A DNA stretch of 64,000 bases, from NCBI GenBank assembly GCA_964017185.1, contig OZ024869.1, positions 68,728,315 through 68,792,314 on the forward strand, read 5' to 3'. The notes beneath the pieces were generated by a model. The model saw only the letters and a list, made by a program, of their open reading frames with translations, searched no databases and had not been told where the DNA came from. The stretch comes from Rugalucina vietnamica (lineage: Eukaryota; Mollusca; Bivalvia; Lucinida; Lucinidae). Positions 48,841 to 59,012 of this stretch are shown one piece after another (the stretch's first letter is position 1; each line of letters begins with the position of its first letter). A program made the position numbers and the translations under genes.

Positions 48841-51306
48841 ATTAGTATCAAACATCAAGAGCAAGTTCTACAGACTGAGATCGACGAAATAGCCTCCAAG
48901 TTCCACAGCCTACTAGAATCGTGCGGTATCCAGCCTGATTCGGGCACCATGGCCCCACCCTCGACCCCCTCATTCATCAAGAACCAGACCGCGTCCCTGA
49001 CCCACGTCACCAACTTACAGACCCCTACATTCCTGAAATCGGCTCTCACTCAGTTGTCAGACTCTAGTGACAGTGAATCTCTCATGTTGATTTCAGCTCC
49101 CATGGTGTCGTTAGCGGAGACGGAAAATTCTGAATCAGATGAAGTTCTACATGATATCTCATCAAAGACATTGATCATGGATAGTAACTTCAACTATATT
49201 GACTCTAATGGTGAAGTGACAGACAATACTCCAGTAATCGAGGCTCTGCCAAGTATGGACGATAGTTCGCCTTCATCATCATCGTCGGCATCGTCATGTG
49301 CGCGCATGTCGTCGGACGGTTATCCCAAGAGTGATGATTCTTCTGACAATCAAGTGGTTCCCGAGTGCTATGACTTAGACAAGGAGTTTATGTCGCGTCT
49401 TCAGTATTATTCCGACTTCACTCTCGACCGCCAGAAGAAAATCAACAACATGGTGTCTCATCTCAGTCCAGCTAACAACGAAGATCTGACCAGTGACATC
49501 ACTGAGGAACTCTTCACCCGTCATGTAGAAGGTGCGGAATCCCCTGAGGTACCAGTCAAGGTCACCGTGAAGCCGACTGTCACATCTGGGTCAAGCTGTG
49601 ACTATCCTTCTACACCCTCCTCAAGTCATCGAGTTAGACGCGAACGATCCCACCGCCATTCCAGAAGCTCAAGAAAGAGTTCCTCCAATCCTCTCGCTTC
49701 ATCGACGAGAATCGAAGACAGCTACTCTTCCTCCAGCAGCAGTCGAAGAAGTCACACCGGCAGCTCTCTGGTTCCCAAGGCATCGTCCACCATGATCGAC
49801 GATTCATTCTCGCTTTCCTCTGGCAGCAGTGGTCGACGCAACAGAACCGGTGGCTCCAACCCTCGTGCCTGCTCGACGATGCTCAATGAGTCATTCCTGT
49901 CATCTGGGTCTTCTGGTAGCAGTCGTCAGCGAAGTACCTCGATTCCCATGGCCAACTCAACCATGATCTCCGAAGGCAGCGCACCTCTACCAAGCATCAT
50001 TGAGCCCAGTATCATCGCCAGTTCAAATCCCAGCAAGAACGGTGTGTATCATAGTGACGATGATTGTGAAAGTGTTTATACCTGGTCAATTCATGATGAT
50101 GACGGTGGTTCAGACACTAATGTGAATCTCGAACAGTCATACATGAGAAACATTACAAACAGTCAGAAGAAATGTGTCGGCAATAAGCCCCCTCTCCCTC
50201 CCTCAAAACGTGCTAGAAGTGGTAGTGTTAGTTCTAGAGACAGTGATACCTCGGTCAAAGTGTGCCAAGATCAGAATTTACATAAACTCTTAGGTGAAAC
50301 ATGCTCAAGAGACATTCTAGAGAGGATATCTTCTATTGAACCCAACGCTACATGTCGTGATGGTGGACTCTTCGTTGAAAGTATGTACGACGAAGATGAT
50401 TGTGCTTTACCCAGAGCGAATACCATTCCGCGCTCTAGTACTAAAATGAACTTGAAAGACAAATCTGGTGGTAGTTCGTCTAGTGCAAAAGCAAAGGACA
50501 AATCAAGCGGTAGTTCATCTATGGAAGCACGTCGAGCATCATTACCGGACTTATACAGTGTCAGTGTTGATGATTTCCACAGTGTCCCAGACTCATTAAC
50601 TAGCGATAGTGACAGTGATGATAATGACCTTTCTGTGTTACCCGAGAGAATGAGAATTCCTGGCAAGTCTAGTTCTAGCGGTGAAAAAGACAGTAGTGTT
50701 TCCATGTCTCAGTTGGACTCGAGTAAAAGATCCGCGAGCTCTGGGCAGGAGGTGGTCAAAGATTCGTTGATCGATTCTATTCTCACGGACAGTCCTAATA
50801 GTGTTTCTAGTGGTGGTATCAATGCTCCTCATAATTCACCAGGAACAAACTCTTGTACTTCATCACGTGTTAGTTGCTCAACAACCAGTGACGCTAAATC
50901 ATCGGACTCAAACATCAACACACGAGCTCCGAAAGTGACTTTATTACCGCGTAACATCGTCGAATCTCCGAAACTCCAGAACATCAAGGTACCTCAGGCT
51001 AGTGGTGGTGACATGTTCAAAGTTCCGAAACAGACTCAACCACTGCGAAAACTGTTCAGATTCAGGCGTAACAAGAGTAAAACTCCGGACTTGAAAATCT
51101 CGGTTCCTCGACAAGAACCTACCGTCGTACACAGTGATCCTCAGAGTAAACGTGAACTGTTCCCCAATGGAGCCTCAAATGTACCCCAGGAACCCAAGAT
51201 AGTCGACAAGAAAGCTGTCATTAAGAAGTTTAAGAAATTCAGTGACAATTTTCACAAACGTGACAGGTCGGGTAGAGTGAAGATCGAGACATTGGCTAAT
51301 TTGTGA
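48841..51306 (+). CDS. Ser-rich protein, large terminal coding exon
   Basis: Acceptor CACTTTTTCAG, then 821 codons to TGA. With exon 45848 and a ~33-codon first exon, the protein would be about 880 residues (numbering below assumes this). I do not recognise the family. The N-terminal end of this exon is a short coiled-coil-like helix (IKHQEQVLQTEIDEIASKFH). Most of the rest is low complexity: very Ser-rich with poly-S tracts and acidic SDSDSDDND blocks. Residues ~344-450 hold four imperfect 27-30-residue repeats sharing an A-S-S-T-M-I-D-D-S-F-type core. PPLPPSKRAR (~511) fits a class II SH3 ligand next to a basic, NLS-like cluster. The last 100 residues are basic (LRKLFRFRRNKSKTP, then KKFKKFSDNFHKRDRSGRVK). 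This suggests a cytosolic or cytoskeletal scaffold rather than an enzyme. Codon use and GC content are clearly coding against the AT-rich flanks. Confidence 0.9.
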   Translation: MSIKHQEQVLQTEIDEIASKFHSLLESCGIQPDSGTMAPPSTPSFIKNQTASLTHVTNLQTPTFLKSALTQLSDSSDSESLMLISAPMVSLAETENSESDEVLHDISSKTLIMDSNFNYIDSNGEVTDNTPVIEALPSMDDSSPSSSSSASSCARMSSDGYPKSDDSSDNQVVPECYDLDKEFMSRLQYYSDFTLDRQKKINNMVSHLSPANNEDLTSDITEELFTRHVEGAESPEVPVKVTVKPTVTSGSSCDYPSTPSSSHRVRRERSHRHSRSSRKSSSNPLASSTRIEDSYSSSSSSRRSHTGSSLVPKASSTMIDDSFSLSSGSSGRRNRTGGSNPRACSTMLNESFLSSGSSGSSRQRSTSIPMANSTMISEGSAPLPSIIEPSIIASSNPSKNGVYHSDDDCESVYTWSIHDDDGGSDTNVNLEQSYMRNITNSQKKCVGNKPPLPPSKRARSGSVSSRDSDTSVKVCQDQNLHKLLGETCSRDILERISSIEPNATCRDGGLFVESMYDEDDCALPRANTIPRSSTKMNLKDKSGGSSSSAKAKDKSSGSSSMEARRASLPDLYSVSVDDFHSVPDSLTSDSDSDDNDLSVLPERMRIPGKSSSSGEKDSSVSMSQLDSSKRSASSGQEVVKDSLIDSILTDSPNSVSSGGINAPHNSPGTNSCTSSRVSCSTTSDAKSSDSNINTRAPKVTLLPRNIVESPKLQNIKVPQASGGDMFKVPKQTQPLRKLFRFRRNKSKTPDLKISVPRQEPTVVHSDPQSKRELFPNGASNVPQEPKIVDKKAVIKKFKKFSDNFHKRDRSGRVKIETLANL

Positions 51307-52465
51307 ACATTATATGATGTTATGATGATGTAGTCAGTATTATTGATCATTTTTGTGCAATTATAAACTCAGATGCTTGCCAATTTTTAAATATGTCTCA
51401 GGAAGAATTTGCTGAATGTGGTACACAGAATCATGAGAATGGCACAATTTTCCAAAGTTTTTAGAGATTTTTGTGTCAATCCCTGTAAAATATGTTTGAT
51501 CTGGGTCTGAACTGCTTGTCGAAAACTTTGGGAAATTATGTCATTCATATATAAGACTGCTTTGAAATGTACATGTATTTTGATTGAAATGCATCTATAG
51601 TTTCAAAAATATTAAAACAGAGCGAAGTAAATGCTCATTACTGATCAAGATGGTGCTAAAATTGAAATCAAAAGTTTGCAGATTTTTATGCACTTTGGTT
51701 GTGAGAACTGTCAGGTTGTGACAAGATGCTCATTCCGTGTAAATATTTAAATTATTTTGTGTTTGATATGTTTCAAAGAAATCCAAGTAAAATGTTTTTC
51801 AAAATGTATAACTTTGTCTGTCTTTTGTCTTTCTTTTTCTGTCTGTCTCTCTATCTGTGCTATGACTTTTTCTCACTTCTTTTTGAGCCATATTCTTAAC
51901 AAACCAGGACAGACATTAACCAAGCCATGCAGACTCGTGAAAGTGCAAGATTCTTGTATAGCTACATTGTATTTAGGGGATTATACTCAGCAATGAACAA
52001 AGGCTATGGCTCGCTTAATTTTGCTTAAGTTTTCGCATATGCAAAACAGGCTGTTTCATAAAAGTTTGTATGTTTGATACAGTTTCAAAGCAGTCACTAG
52101 AAAGGATGATGTATGTATATATGATTTATTTGTTGATATATGTATATATTTGTACATCAAAGTCAAAGATAGATTATTTATATGATATATCTTCAAGATT
52201 TTTTGTCAAATTGATTTGGTTAACCCAAAAAATCACTGGCTAAGATGCACAACATTTTACCATTTAAAATCATTGAAATCCAAATGCTATGCATTCTTCT
52301 AATTGAGGGAGCTATAAACCGATAAAATTGCATCTTGTATATATGACAGAAAAATTACATTCTTGGAGTATAATTTTGTTTTACAGTGCTATGTGTATCT
52401 GTATGTTGTTGTTTTGAGTTAACAGAAAGTCAAAAAATGACAAAAATAAAAACATGAAATATACA
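51307..52465 (+). other. Probable 3' UTR of the Ser-rich gene
   Basis: AT-rich sequence after the stop. The only clear AATAAA (about 52445-52450) is followed within 20 bases by candidate cleavage sites. Around 52000-52050 TTTTCGCATATGCAAAACAG resembles a family A arm, so part of the UTR may derive from a MITE. Confidence 0.55.
52445..52450 (+). terminator. Polyadenylation signal AATAAA
   Basis: CAAAAATAAAAACATG, the first canonical hexamer I see after the stop at 51306. Confidence 0.5.
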
Positions 52466-52549
52466 TTTTCTTCATTTTCTTTTGTATTTTCCTACAACAC
52501 ACAATGGCCATCAGCAATGGCTAAGAAATGACACAATCAGAAATAAAGC

Positions 52550-52680
52550 CCGCCCACAAACTTGTCTTTGAAGATTTCCAACCAGGTCAAACTCAAACCA
52601 AACTGTGCTGTGACAAAATATGTTAAAAAACTTGAAGCTTTCAAATGTATAAAAGATCATATCCGCAAGAACAAGAGAAA
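52550..52680 (-). mobile_element. Partial, decayed family A MITE
   Basis: GATTTCCAACCAGGTCAAAC, CAAACCAAACTGTGCTGTGA and AAAACTTGAAGCTTTCAAAT match the left half of family A in order. It directly abuts the minisatellite. Confidence 0.6.
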
Positions 52681-52681
52681 G

Positions 52682-53196
52682 AATTGTAAACAATTATCAG
52701 GAAATGGTCAAATGAATCGTAAGCAATTTCCATGAAATTGTACTATGAATCATAAGCAATGACCATGAAATGGTACTATGAATCGTAAGCAAGTAAGCAA
52801 TGATCATGAAATGGTACAATGAATCGTAAGCAATGACCATGAAATGGTACATGCACAATGAATCATAAGCAATGACCAGCAACTTTGAATAGTAAGCTAT
52901 AACCATGAAATGGTACTATGAATTGTAAGCAAAGATCATTAAATGGTACTATAAACCATAAGCAATGGCCATGAAATTGTACAATGAATCTTAAGCAATG
53001 ACCAGGAAATGGTACAATGAATCATAAGCAATGACCATGAAATGGTACTATGAATTGTAAACAATGACCAAGGAATTGTACAATAAATCATAAGCAATGA
53101 CCAGGAAATGGTACAATGAATCATAAGCAATGACCAGGAAATGGTACTTTGAATTGTAAGCAATGGCCAGGAAATAGTACAATGAATTGTAAGCAC
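52682..53196. repeat. 33-bp minisatellite, about 15 units
   Basis: The unit runs AATCATAAGCAATGACCATG followed by AAATGGTACTATG. Units differ by a few substitutions; two have short insertions and one is shortened. Because 33 is divisible by three, the minus strand shows long open frames of repeated TISWSLL-type peptide. These are not genes. Confidence 0.92.
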
Positions 53197-53205
53197 AACT
53201 ATCAA

Positions 53206-53250
53206 CCATGGTTTCCTACCAGGTCAAACACAAACCAAGCTATGGTGTCT
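53206..53250 (-). mobile_element. Second family A scrap beyond the minisatellite
   Basis: GGTTTCCTACCAGGTCAAAC and ACAAACC again match the family A left half, so the minisatellite is bracketed by two copies of the same segment. Confidence 0.5.
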
Positions 53251-53253
53251 TCT

Positions 53254-53398
53254 GGTTTAACATCCCAATCAACAATTTATCAATCATGTCGGGATAGAGC
53301 CATCACTTCATCTGTATTAAAACAGTTCTGAAGGGAATAAATATGACTTGCTCAACAGCACGACTCAGCGCCCATAAGGTTCGAACCCCCAGACCTCT
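53254..53398 (-). repeat. tRNA-derived SINE, minus copy
   Basis: On the minus strand it has a B box GGTTCGAACC (about 53378-53388), a GAGCAAG segment and a tail ending TTGATTGGGATGTTAAACC. Head-to-head with the plus copy that follows. Confidence 0.7.
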
Positions 53399-53400
53399 CC

Positions 53401-53610
53401 ATGCAGTGGCCTAGTGGTAGAGTGAAGGACTCTGAATCAAGAGGTATTGAGTGCAAACTTCACTGGTGCTGTTTTGTGTCCTTGAGCAAGGCATATTAAC
53501 TCCCCATAGCACTGATGTCTGCCCCTGACATAACTGAAAAAAATGTTGACTGGGATGTTAAACCATGAATCAAAAAAAAAAAATAATAATAATAATAATA
53601 ATTATAAATA
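53401..53610 (+). repeat. tRNA-derived SINE, plus copy
   Basis: The head TGGCCTAGTGGTAGAGTGAA is a clear tRNA A box. A weak B box follows (GGTATTGAGTGCAAACTTC). Then CCTTGAGCAAGGCA, a conserved SINE core motif, and the tail TGTTGACTGGGATGTTAAACC ending in an A-run and (AAT)n. Confidence 0.8.
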
Positions 53611-54857
53611 ATAATTCTAACATGCAGAAGGTTTGCTCTAAAGAAGGCAACTTTGTGCTAACAACTTATTTGAATGTCCATACTTTTATGAGCTTCATTT
53701 TTAAAATGTCTAAACTCTAATCGGAACACTACAATCAATGAAACCCCTCCCTCCCACTTTTATTTGTAACTCAAAGCATTTTATTACTTCTGTACAATAC
53801 AGTAATAAAATGAAAATGCCAAAATTTGTGTGAAAATATAATTGTGAAAATTTTAAAAACGAATTTGCAATTTCAACCATCAAGAAGCTGTCACCGGCTA
53901 TTCTTTCTTTAACGAGAGAAACTGGTATGAAATGAAATAAAGAAATTGGTCTCGGCAATTGTTCACACGCCTGATGACCGCCTCCGTCATAGAAATTGTA
54001 ATCCTTTTTTCTCAAATTTTCGCCAATTTTCGTGCAGGAATGGTAAACAGAACCCTATGATCAGTACACTATGATCAAACCCCTGCCTCCAACTTTTACT
54101 AGTAACTCAAAACATTTAACGACTCGGCACAATAGGCTTAATTCTATAACTCCGACTGCAACAATTAGTTTTTGTTAAAGTGCAAAGGACAGGATGTTCC
54201 CGATCAGAGTCTTAGGCCCTGGCGTGAGAAAATCTGTTTCTGAAAGTGTCGGTCCACCGACCGATCTGTACCAATAACTAGGAATTAAATAGCATCTTGA
54301 TACTTTTATATATGAAACTGGAGTCAATATACTACCTAGGCAGCGATTGATGGCATAGCCGATAAGGCTGTGTAAATGCACCGCTGAATTGGCTCTGCCA
54401 ATGATCATCTAGGAATATAACAGATTTTCTCATGTTCAGGTCCATTCAAATCTGAATAATAATTACTTTAAGAAATGTTACCTACACTTTTTGAAAATCG
54501 TTGCTGAATATCAAAACTTTCCCACAGAGATTCAGGGTCTAGTCTAAATCAACCGTAAAATTTAGTAAGTTCGGACAACTTAAGAATATCACCATTTCAT
54601 TGAAAACGTGTTGCTAAACCATAGGTAGAAGCAAATAGTAGAGGTTTATGTCACAAAATATAACTTCAAAAAGACAATGTGGTATATCCAATCCGAAACT
54701 TAATTAGAAATGTTACCTACATTATTTGAAAAGAGTTACTGAATCAAATACTTAAAGACTACTTTACAGGGTCCAGTATAAATCAACCGCAAAATGCTGT
54801 AAGTTCAGACAAGCTTATATCTCATAAGTGATGATTACCATAGGCATAGAGGGTAAA
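53611..54857. other. No gene seen
   Basis: Intergenic DNA. Two related segments of about 110 bases (53715-53780 and 54060-54115, both with CCCCTSCCTCC and AACTCAAARCATTT) and another pair near 54465-54560 and 54700-54800 suggest old duplications. No coding signal; the 101-codon minus frame at 53710 is not recognisable. Confidence 0.5.
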
Positions 54858-55174
54858 CATTACGAAAACATGCCCATGCAATATACAGAGATTTTTAAAG
54901 TTGTAAAAAATAAACAATTTTCAGTAGAAAATTTTTGATATTTTTCTTATTTACGCTCAAAACATAGATTGTGGGTACACTTTTTCGATGAAATTCTTCT
55001 AAGCAAACAGAATAGCCCCAGATGGGATGCCACCTTCTGCGCCATCACAAATTCCCACAATCTATTTTTTGAAACAAAAATAAGAAAAATAGGTATACGC
55101 CTGTGAACCGCAGTTTTACTATATAAAAGTGGGGTTCAAAGGGGTATACATTACACGGACATGTTTTCCTGATG
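54858..55174 (+). mobile_element. Family B MITE, copy 3, chimeric centre
   Basis: The outer ends and arms are typical (CATTACGAAAACATGCCC ... CATGTTTTCCTGATG). The central GTTAGAACCGCC hairpin is replaced at 54981-55050 by TTTTTCGATGAAATTCTTCT...GAATAGCCCCAGATGGGATG. That segment is related to the hairpin element at 56767-56853. Confidence 0.88.
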
Positions 55175-55199
55175 ACAATTAAACCACAAGAAACCATAG

Positions 55200-55435
55200 G
55201 AGCCGCATCGTGAGAAAACCGGATTTTTGCCTAGGCGAAAACAAAGGCGCAGATCAGCTTTGCGGTAACCGCGAAGCTGATAAGCGCCTTTGTTTTCGCT
55301 ACTCGGATAGTACAATTCCTCTTCTACTTAAATCCGAAATTTCAAGCTTCTAGCCCGCTTCTGTGACTGTACAGGTCGGTTTGTGTCGGACCTGGTCGGA
55401 AACCCCGAAGACCGGTTTTTCACACGTCGCGGCTC
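55200..55435 (+). mobile_element. Family A hairpin MITE, copy 14
   Basis: GAGCC...GGCTC flanked by ATAG on both sides. Nearly identical to copy 10, with a C-to-T in one stem arm (TTTGCGG against CCGCGAA) left unpaired. Confidence 0.93.
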
Positions 55436-56028
55436 ATAGGATCCTGTCACAAGAATTTGGTTGAAAAAACTTTGGTGTGCATCCAAACAGAATCATAATT
55501 AGTTATTTAACCTAGAATTTTTTTTAAAAACTGTTGCTTAATTCATAGCAACCACAGAGCAACAAGATTTTGTCTCAGTCAACCAAGTTTGATACCTGAT
55601 AAAAATCTCATAACCACCATGTGGTGATTTACCACAAAACAGCAGTAAATAAAGTGAGAGAAAGTATAGCTTCTGCCACAGACTATTACATCAACCAGAC
55701 AATTAGTGGTTTTGAAGCAACCAAGCGGACATTATCCTATTACGGTGTCTGACCAAGAGGATAGGGTACATATGTTTGGAGCTAATTTGAAAATCACCGT
55801 ATGTCATTTGAAAATGTTGCACTGATATATCATGGCCTCATCAACAAATCACATTGTTGAAGATGACATTCAATCCAATGTAAGCATATGTTACATGGAA
55901 AATATGCGTAATGATCTAGAAGACATTGCAAAATGCCTGCTCTTATTTAAAGGAATATATAAAAGTTGGCCATTTGGATGTGCCATTTGGCCTGCATTGA
56001 GCAGGTTGCAGGTTTTTGTTTGTTTTGC

Positions 56029-56187
56029 GGTTTAACGTCCCAGTCACAATTTCTCAGTCATGTCCGGATAGAGCCATCACTTCCTGGGTATTAACCAGTA
56101 CTCTGGGTAGTTAATGCTGGTTAGTACACAGGAAGTGGTGGATCCATCCCAACATGACTGAAAAATTGTTGACTGGGACGTTAAACC
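56029..56187. repeat. Palindrome of two SINE tails
   Basis: GGTTTAACGTCCCAGTCACA at the left is the inverse of TTGACTGGGACGTTAAACC at the right. The arms are about 60 bases and run through CATCACTTCCTG / CAGGAAGTGGTGG. It is a fold-back of two head-to-head SINE ends without tRNA heads. Confidence 0.8.
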
Positions 56188-56559
56188 TAAAAACAAACAA
56201 TCTGTCCAAAATCTATAAAGAAGCCCCTGTGGGATATAATAAGTGTTGTTGCATGATTAAAGTGGGTGGAGCATAATAGGTTTCGCTATTTTGTTGGTAC
56301 AAATATATTTTGAACATGTAACTTATGTAACGAGCTACAGAAATATTGTGCACCACTTGCTGGGGCGACAACGTGCCTAGATCTCATCTAGGATGACCAA
56401 TGGACCAATTGCATACTGCAAACAAAGTATGTGGAGGGTGTTGTGCGATTTCGTTAAATACGGTAGATACAGAATCTAGCGTCTCGCCTATAAAGCCCTT
56501 CGGGCTTTATTTAGTTTGTGAATGATTTGCCTGAGTTTACACATCGATAAAATCAACAA

Positions 56560-56625
56560 AAATAAAATTCATTCCTATAATAAAATCTCTGTATATTGAA
56601 TGGGCAAGTTTTGGTAATGAATTTG
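56560..56625 (-). mobile_element. Family B end fragment
   Basis: AAAATCTCTGTATATTGAATGGGCAAGTTTTGGTAATG is the left terminal arm of family B in reverse. The rest of the element is missing. Confidence 0.6.
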
Positions 56626-56766
56626 AGGTCCTATCTCCACATAACCTTAGCTGTTGATGGGAAGTTAACCCACTTTTGATGAATGGATTTTCCCATTCCT
56701 ATCAATTGGATGAGTCCACTTTCATTTTTAGGGGCATCAGGGGTGATTTTAAAGTTTTATATCATT

Positions 56767-56853
56767 TTTCGATGAAAATCCTCTTAGCAAACGGAATAGC
56801 CCCAGATGGGACGCCGCGTTCTGCTGCGTCACATCTGGGGCTATACTGTTTGC
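56767..56853. repeat. Hairpin element, donor-like for copy B3 centre
   Basis: AGCAAACGGAATAGCCCCAG (56786) pairs with CTGGGGCTATACTGTTTGC (to 56853) around a GC-rich loop. The left part with TTTTTCGATGAAAATCCTCT is shared with the centre of family B copy 3. Confidence 0.75.
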
Positions 56854-56879
56854 CTGTGACCCATAAAAAACGACGTCAG

Positions 56880-57746
56880 GCTTAAATGTGTTATACCCTA
56901 CAAATCCACGTTCTACAGAATTTTTGATCTAACATAATGTATTTTGCTGAAAGGAAACCTGAAACTTTCCTTCAGCTGCATTTTAATTACTTGCATCCCA
57001 TTAGAACGAATAAATTTTACAGCCATTTGTGGATTTATTGCTAAGGAGCTACTGACCTTGCATAAATTTTAAAGTTTTATTAGTTGACCTTTATGTAACA
57101 ATAAAATTATTACCCATTTAAGGGTCCTCGAAGTAGCAATTACTTTGAGAACAATGAAATTGTTGGTTGAATTTTAAATACAGGTTGATTTCATGACTCT
57201 TTATGCATGAATGTGAATTACAAGTTTATGGTCAAAGGGCAATAACCTATGACCTCATTACAAGACACAGGTCAAAATTTTATGATTCTACTCCAATGTT
57301 AATTCACATACAAGTACTTGCAAAATCATAATTCTAAATACACAGTGTGCATATCCAACAAAACATCACAAATTTCACAAATTTGTATTATCTACTTGGC
57401 CAAAGTTTTAAAAGTACATGTACCAAGAATATGCCATCTAGATAAGAAGCACTGGCATGAGTGCACATTTTCAATCACAAGTAGCCGGCATGGTCTAAGG
57501 GAGACAACTCATCATTCACTTCTGCAAACTGATTCATATAGCATATCAAGTACAAATTAAGTTTGATCAGTTGATTAATCAATCGGTCTGTGATTTTTGA
57601 GCAATCAAACTGTAGCAAAATTCTTAATATTACAGTATCCAAATTTCAACATCCAACATAACACCTACTCATCTACAGTGTTTGTTTCTTGATTCATAAC
57701 AAGACACTTCATGGCACAAATCTGACTTTTTTCTTTTTTTTCAAAT
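56880..57746. other. No gene seen
   Basis: AT-rich DNA between hairpin elements. The missing last exon of MRPL28 (minus strand) would be expected at or left of here, but I could not recognise it. Confidence 0.5.
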
Positions 57747-57968
57747 GAGCTGCCGCATAAGAAAATCAACAACATGCATAGGCGAAAACAAAGGCGCAGA
57801 TCAGCTGTGCAGTGACTGCACAGCTGATCAGCGCCTTTGTTTTCGCTACAGGGATAGTCCCTCTTCTTCCTACATCTGAATTTAAAGCCTTCTTCTGTGG
57901 CTGTACAACCTGGTTTGTGTCGGACCTGGAAAGAAATGCAAATTGTCGGTTTTCTCATGCGAAGGTTC
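57747..57968 (+). mobile_element. Family A hairpin MITE, copy 15
   Basis: GAGCT...GGTTC flanked by AAAT on both sides. The hairpin tip CAGCTGTGCAGTGACTGCACAGCTG is the TGTGC/GCACA variant. Confidence 0.9.
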
Positions 57969-57969
57969 A

Positions 57970-58135
57970 AATGTAAAAACAAAGGCAGAGATCAGCAGCA
58001 AAGTAACCCCACAACTGATAAGCCTCTTTGCTCTTCACTCATAAATGATCTCTTTTAACTAATTTCAAGCATTTTTGGAGCCATGTTTGCGTCAGACCTG
58101 GTTGGAATCATTTTAATTCCCACTTTTTTCACTAG
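57970..58135 (+). mobile_element. Decayed family A fragment
   Basis: AAAACAAAGGCAGAGATCAG, CAACTGATAAGCCTCTTTGC, ATTTCAAGCATTTTTG and GCGTCAGACCTGGTTGGAA follow the family A order directly after copy 15. Confidence 0.55.
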
Positions 58136-58418
58136 ATGATGCAAATTATACATCTATGTGTCATGGCCAGCTTCAGAGCTTTCAAAGGGAGGCAAAAAGG
58201 TATATTGCATTCCATCAGTTAAGTCCCTTATACCATAAAATCTATATTAGACTCCTAGTCTGTAATGAGTGAGCTTGAGAATGACTCCCACCACTATAAG
58301 ACGCAAAGCATGGACTATAATATATCAAATCAAAACTTTTCACCTAAAAAAAATGGTCACTTCATGAATGTAAAGAATTCACCATATTCACACAATGTTT
58401 ACATCACTCTGTACTTAC

Positions 58419-58562
58419 TGGTATGATGTACTTCTCGTATTTCTTGAGAATTTTCTCCCTCTTCTCAGGGTTGTCAGGGTACAGTGACTGCTTGGCCAGG
58501 GTCACCAACAAATTTCTCTTCAGATCCATACCTAGCTTGGAGTTGAGGTCCCTCTCATGAGT
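58419..58562 (-). CDS. MRPL28: Mitochondrial ribosomal protein L28, internal exon 4 (last found)
   Basis: Acceptor CTTTTAG and donor CCA|GTAAGT bound 144 nt in phase 0/0. The peptide THERDLNSKLGMDLKRNLLV followed by TLAKQSLYPDNPEKREKI and LKKYEKYIIP matches the human segment (DLCSKFGMDLKRG ... PEDPERR ... KYKEFAIP). MRPL28 (bL28m) is a structural protein of the mitochondrial large ribosomal subunit. A further exon encoding the last ~65 residues of the human protein is expected downstream, as the donor shows, but was not found. Confidence 0.88.
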
Positions 58563-58731
58563 CTAAAAGCATGGGGATGCAACATGTTTTGTTTCTGTGT
58601 TTCGATGGTCAATGTTTTAATGTTTTTTATCATTTTTTTTTCTTTTTTGTTTTTTGTCATAATTATTGCTACCCACATTTAGAAATCAAGTCGTAAATAA
58701 AGGATGACGTCTAGAAAGCTGCAAATTGTTA

Positions 58732-59012
58732 CATTACGGAAACATGCCCATGCAATATACAGAGATTTTTTTCAGCTGTAAAAATGGAATATTTCATTTA
58801 ATAGAAAATTTTTGATACTTTATATATTTTTGCTCAAAACATTGATTGTAGGTATCTTAGAACTGCCTCAGCGAGGCGGTTCTAACGTGTATCCACAATC
58901 TATGTTTTGGATCAATAATAAGAAAAATATTTTTACTCCTGTATACCCCAGTTTTTCTATATAAAAATGGTGTTTAAAGGGGTATACATTTCACAGGCAT
59001 GTTTTCCTGATG
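58732..59012 (+). mobile_element. Family B MITE, copy 4 (in MRPL28 intron)
   Basis: CATTACGGAAACATGCCC...CATGTTTTCCTGATG with the central GGCGGTTCTAAC hairpin. Lies between MRPL28 exons 4 and 3. Confidence 0.9.

Noticed and set aside
50271-50705. 144-codon minus-strand frame within the large exon
   Set aside because: It is antisense to the Ser-rich coding exon; its Leu/Ser-rich sequence is the shadow of Ser/Asp codons.
52939-53205. Minus-strand frame of repeated TISWSLL peptide
   Set aside because: It is a reading of the 33-bp minisatellite, whose unit is divisible by three.
53401-53475. Possible tRNA gene (TGGCCTAGTGGTAGAG A box)
   Set aside because: No acceptor or anticodon stem can be formed, the B box is degenerate, and it continues into a SINE core and tail.
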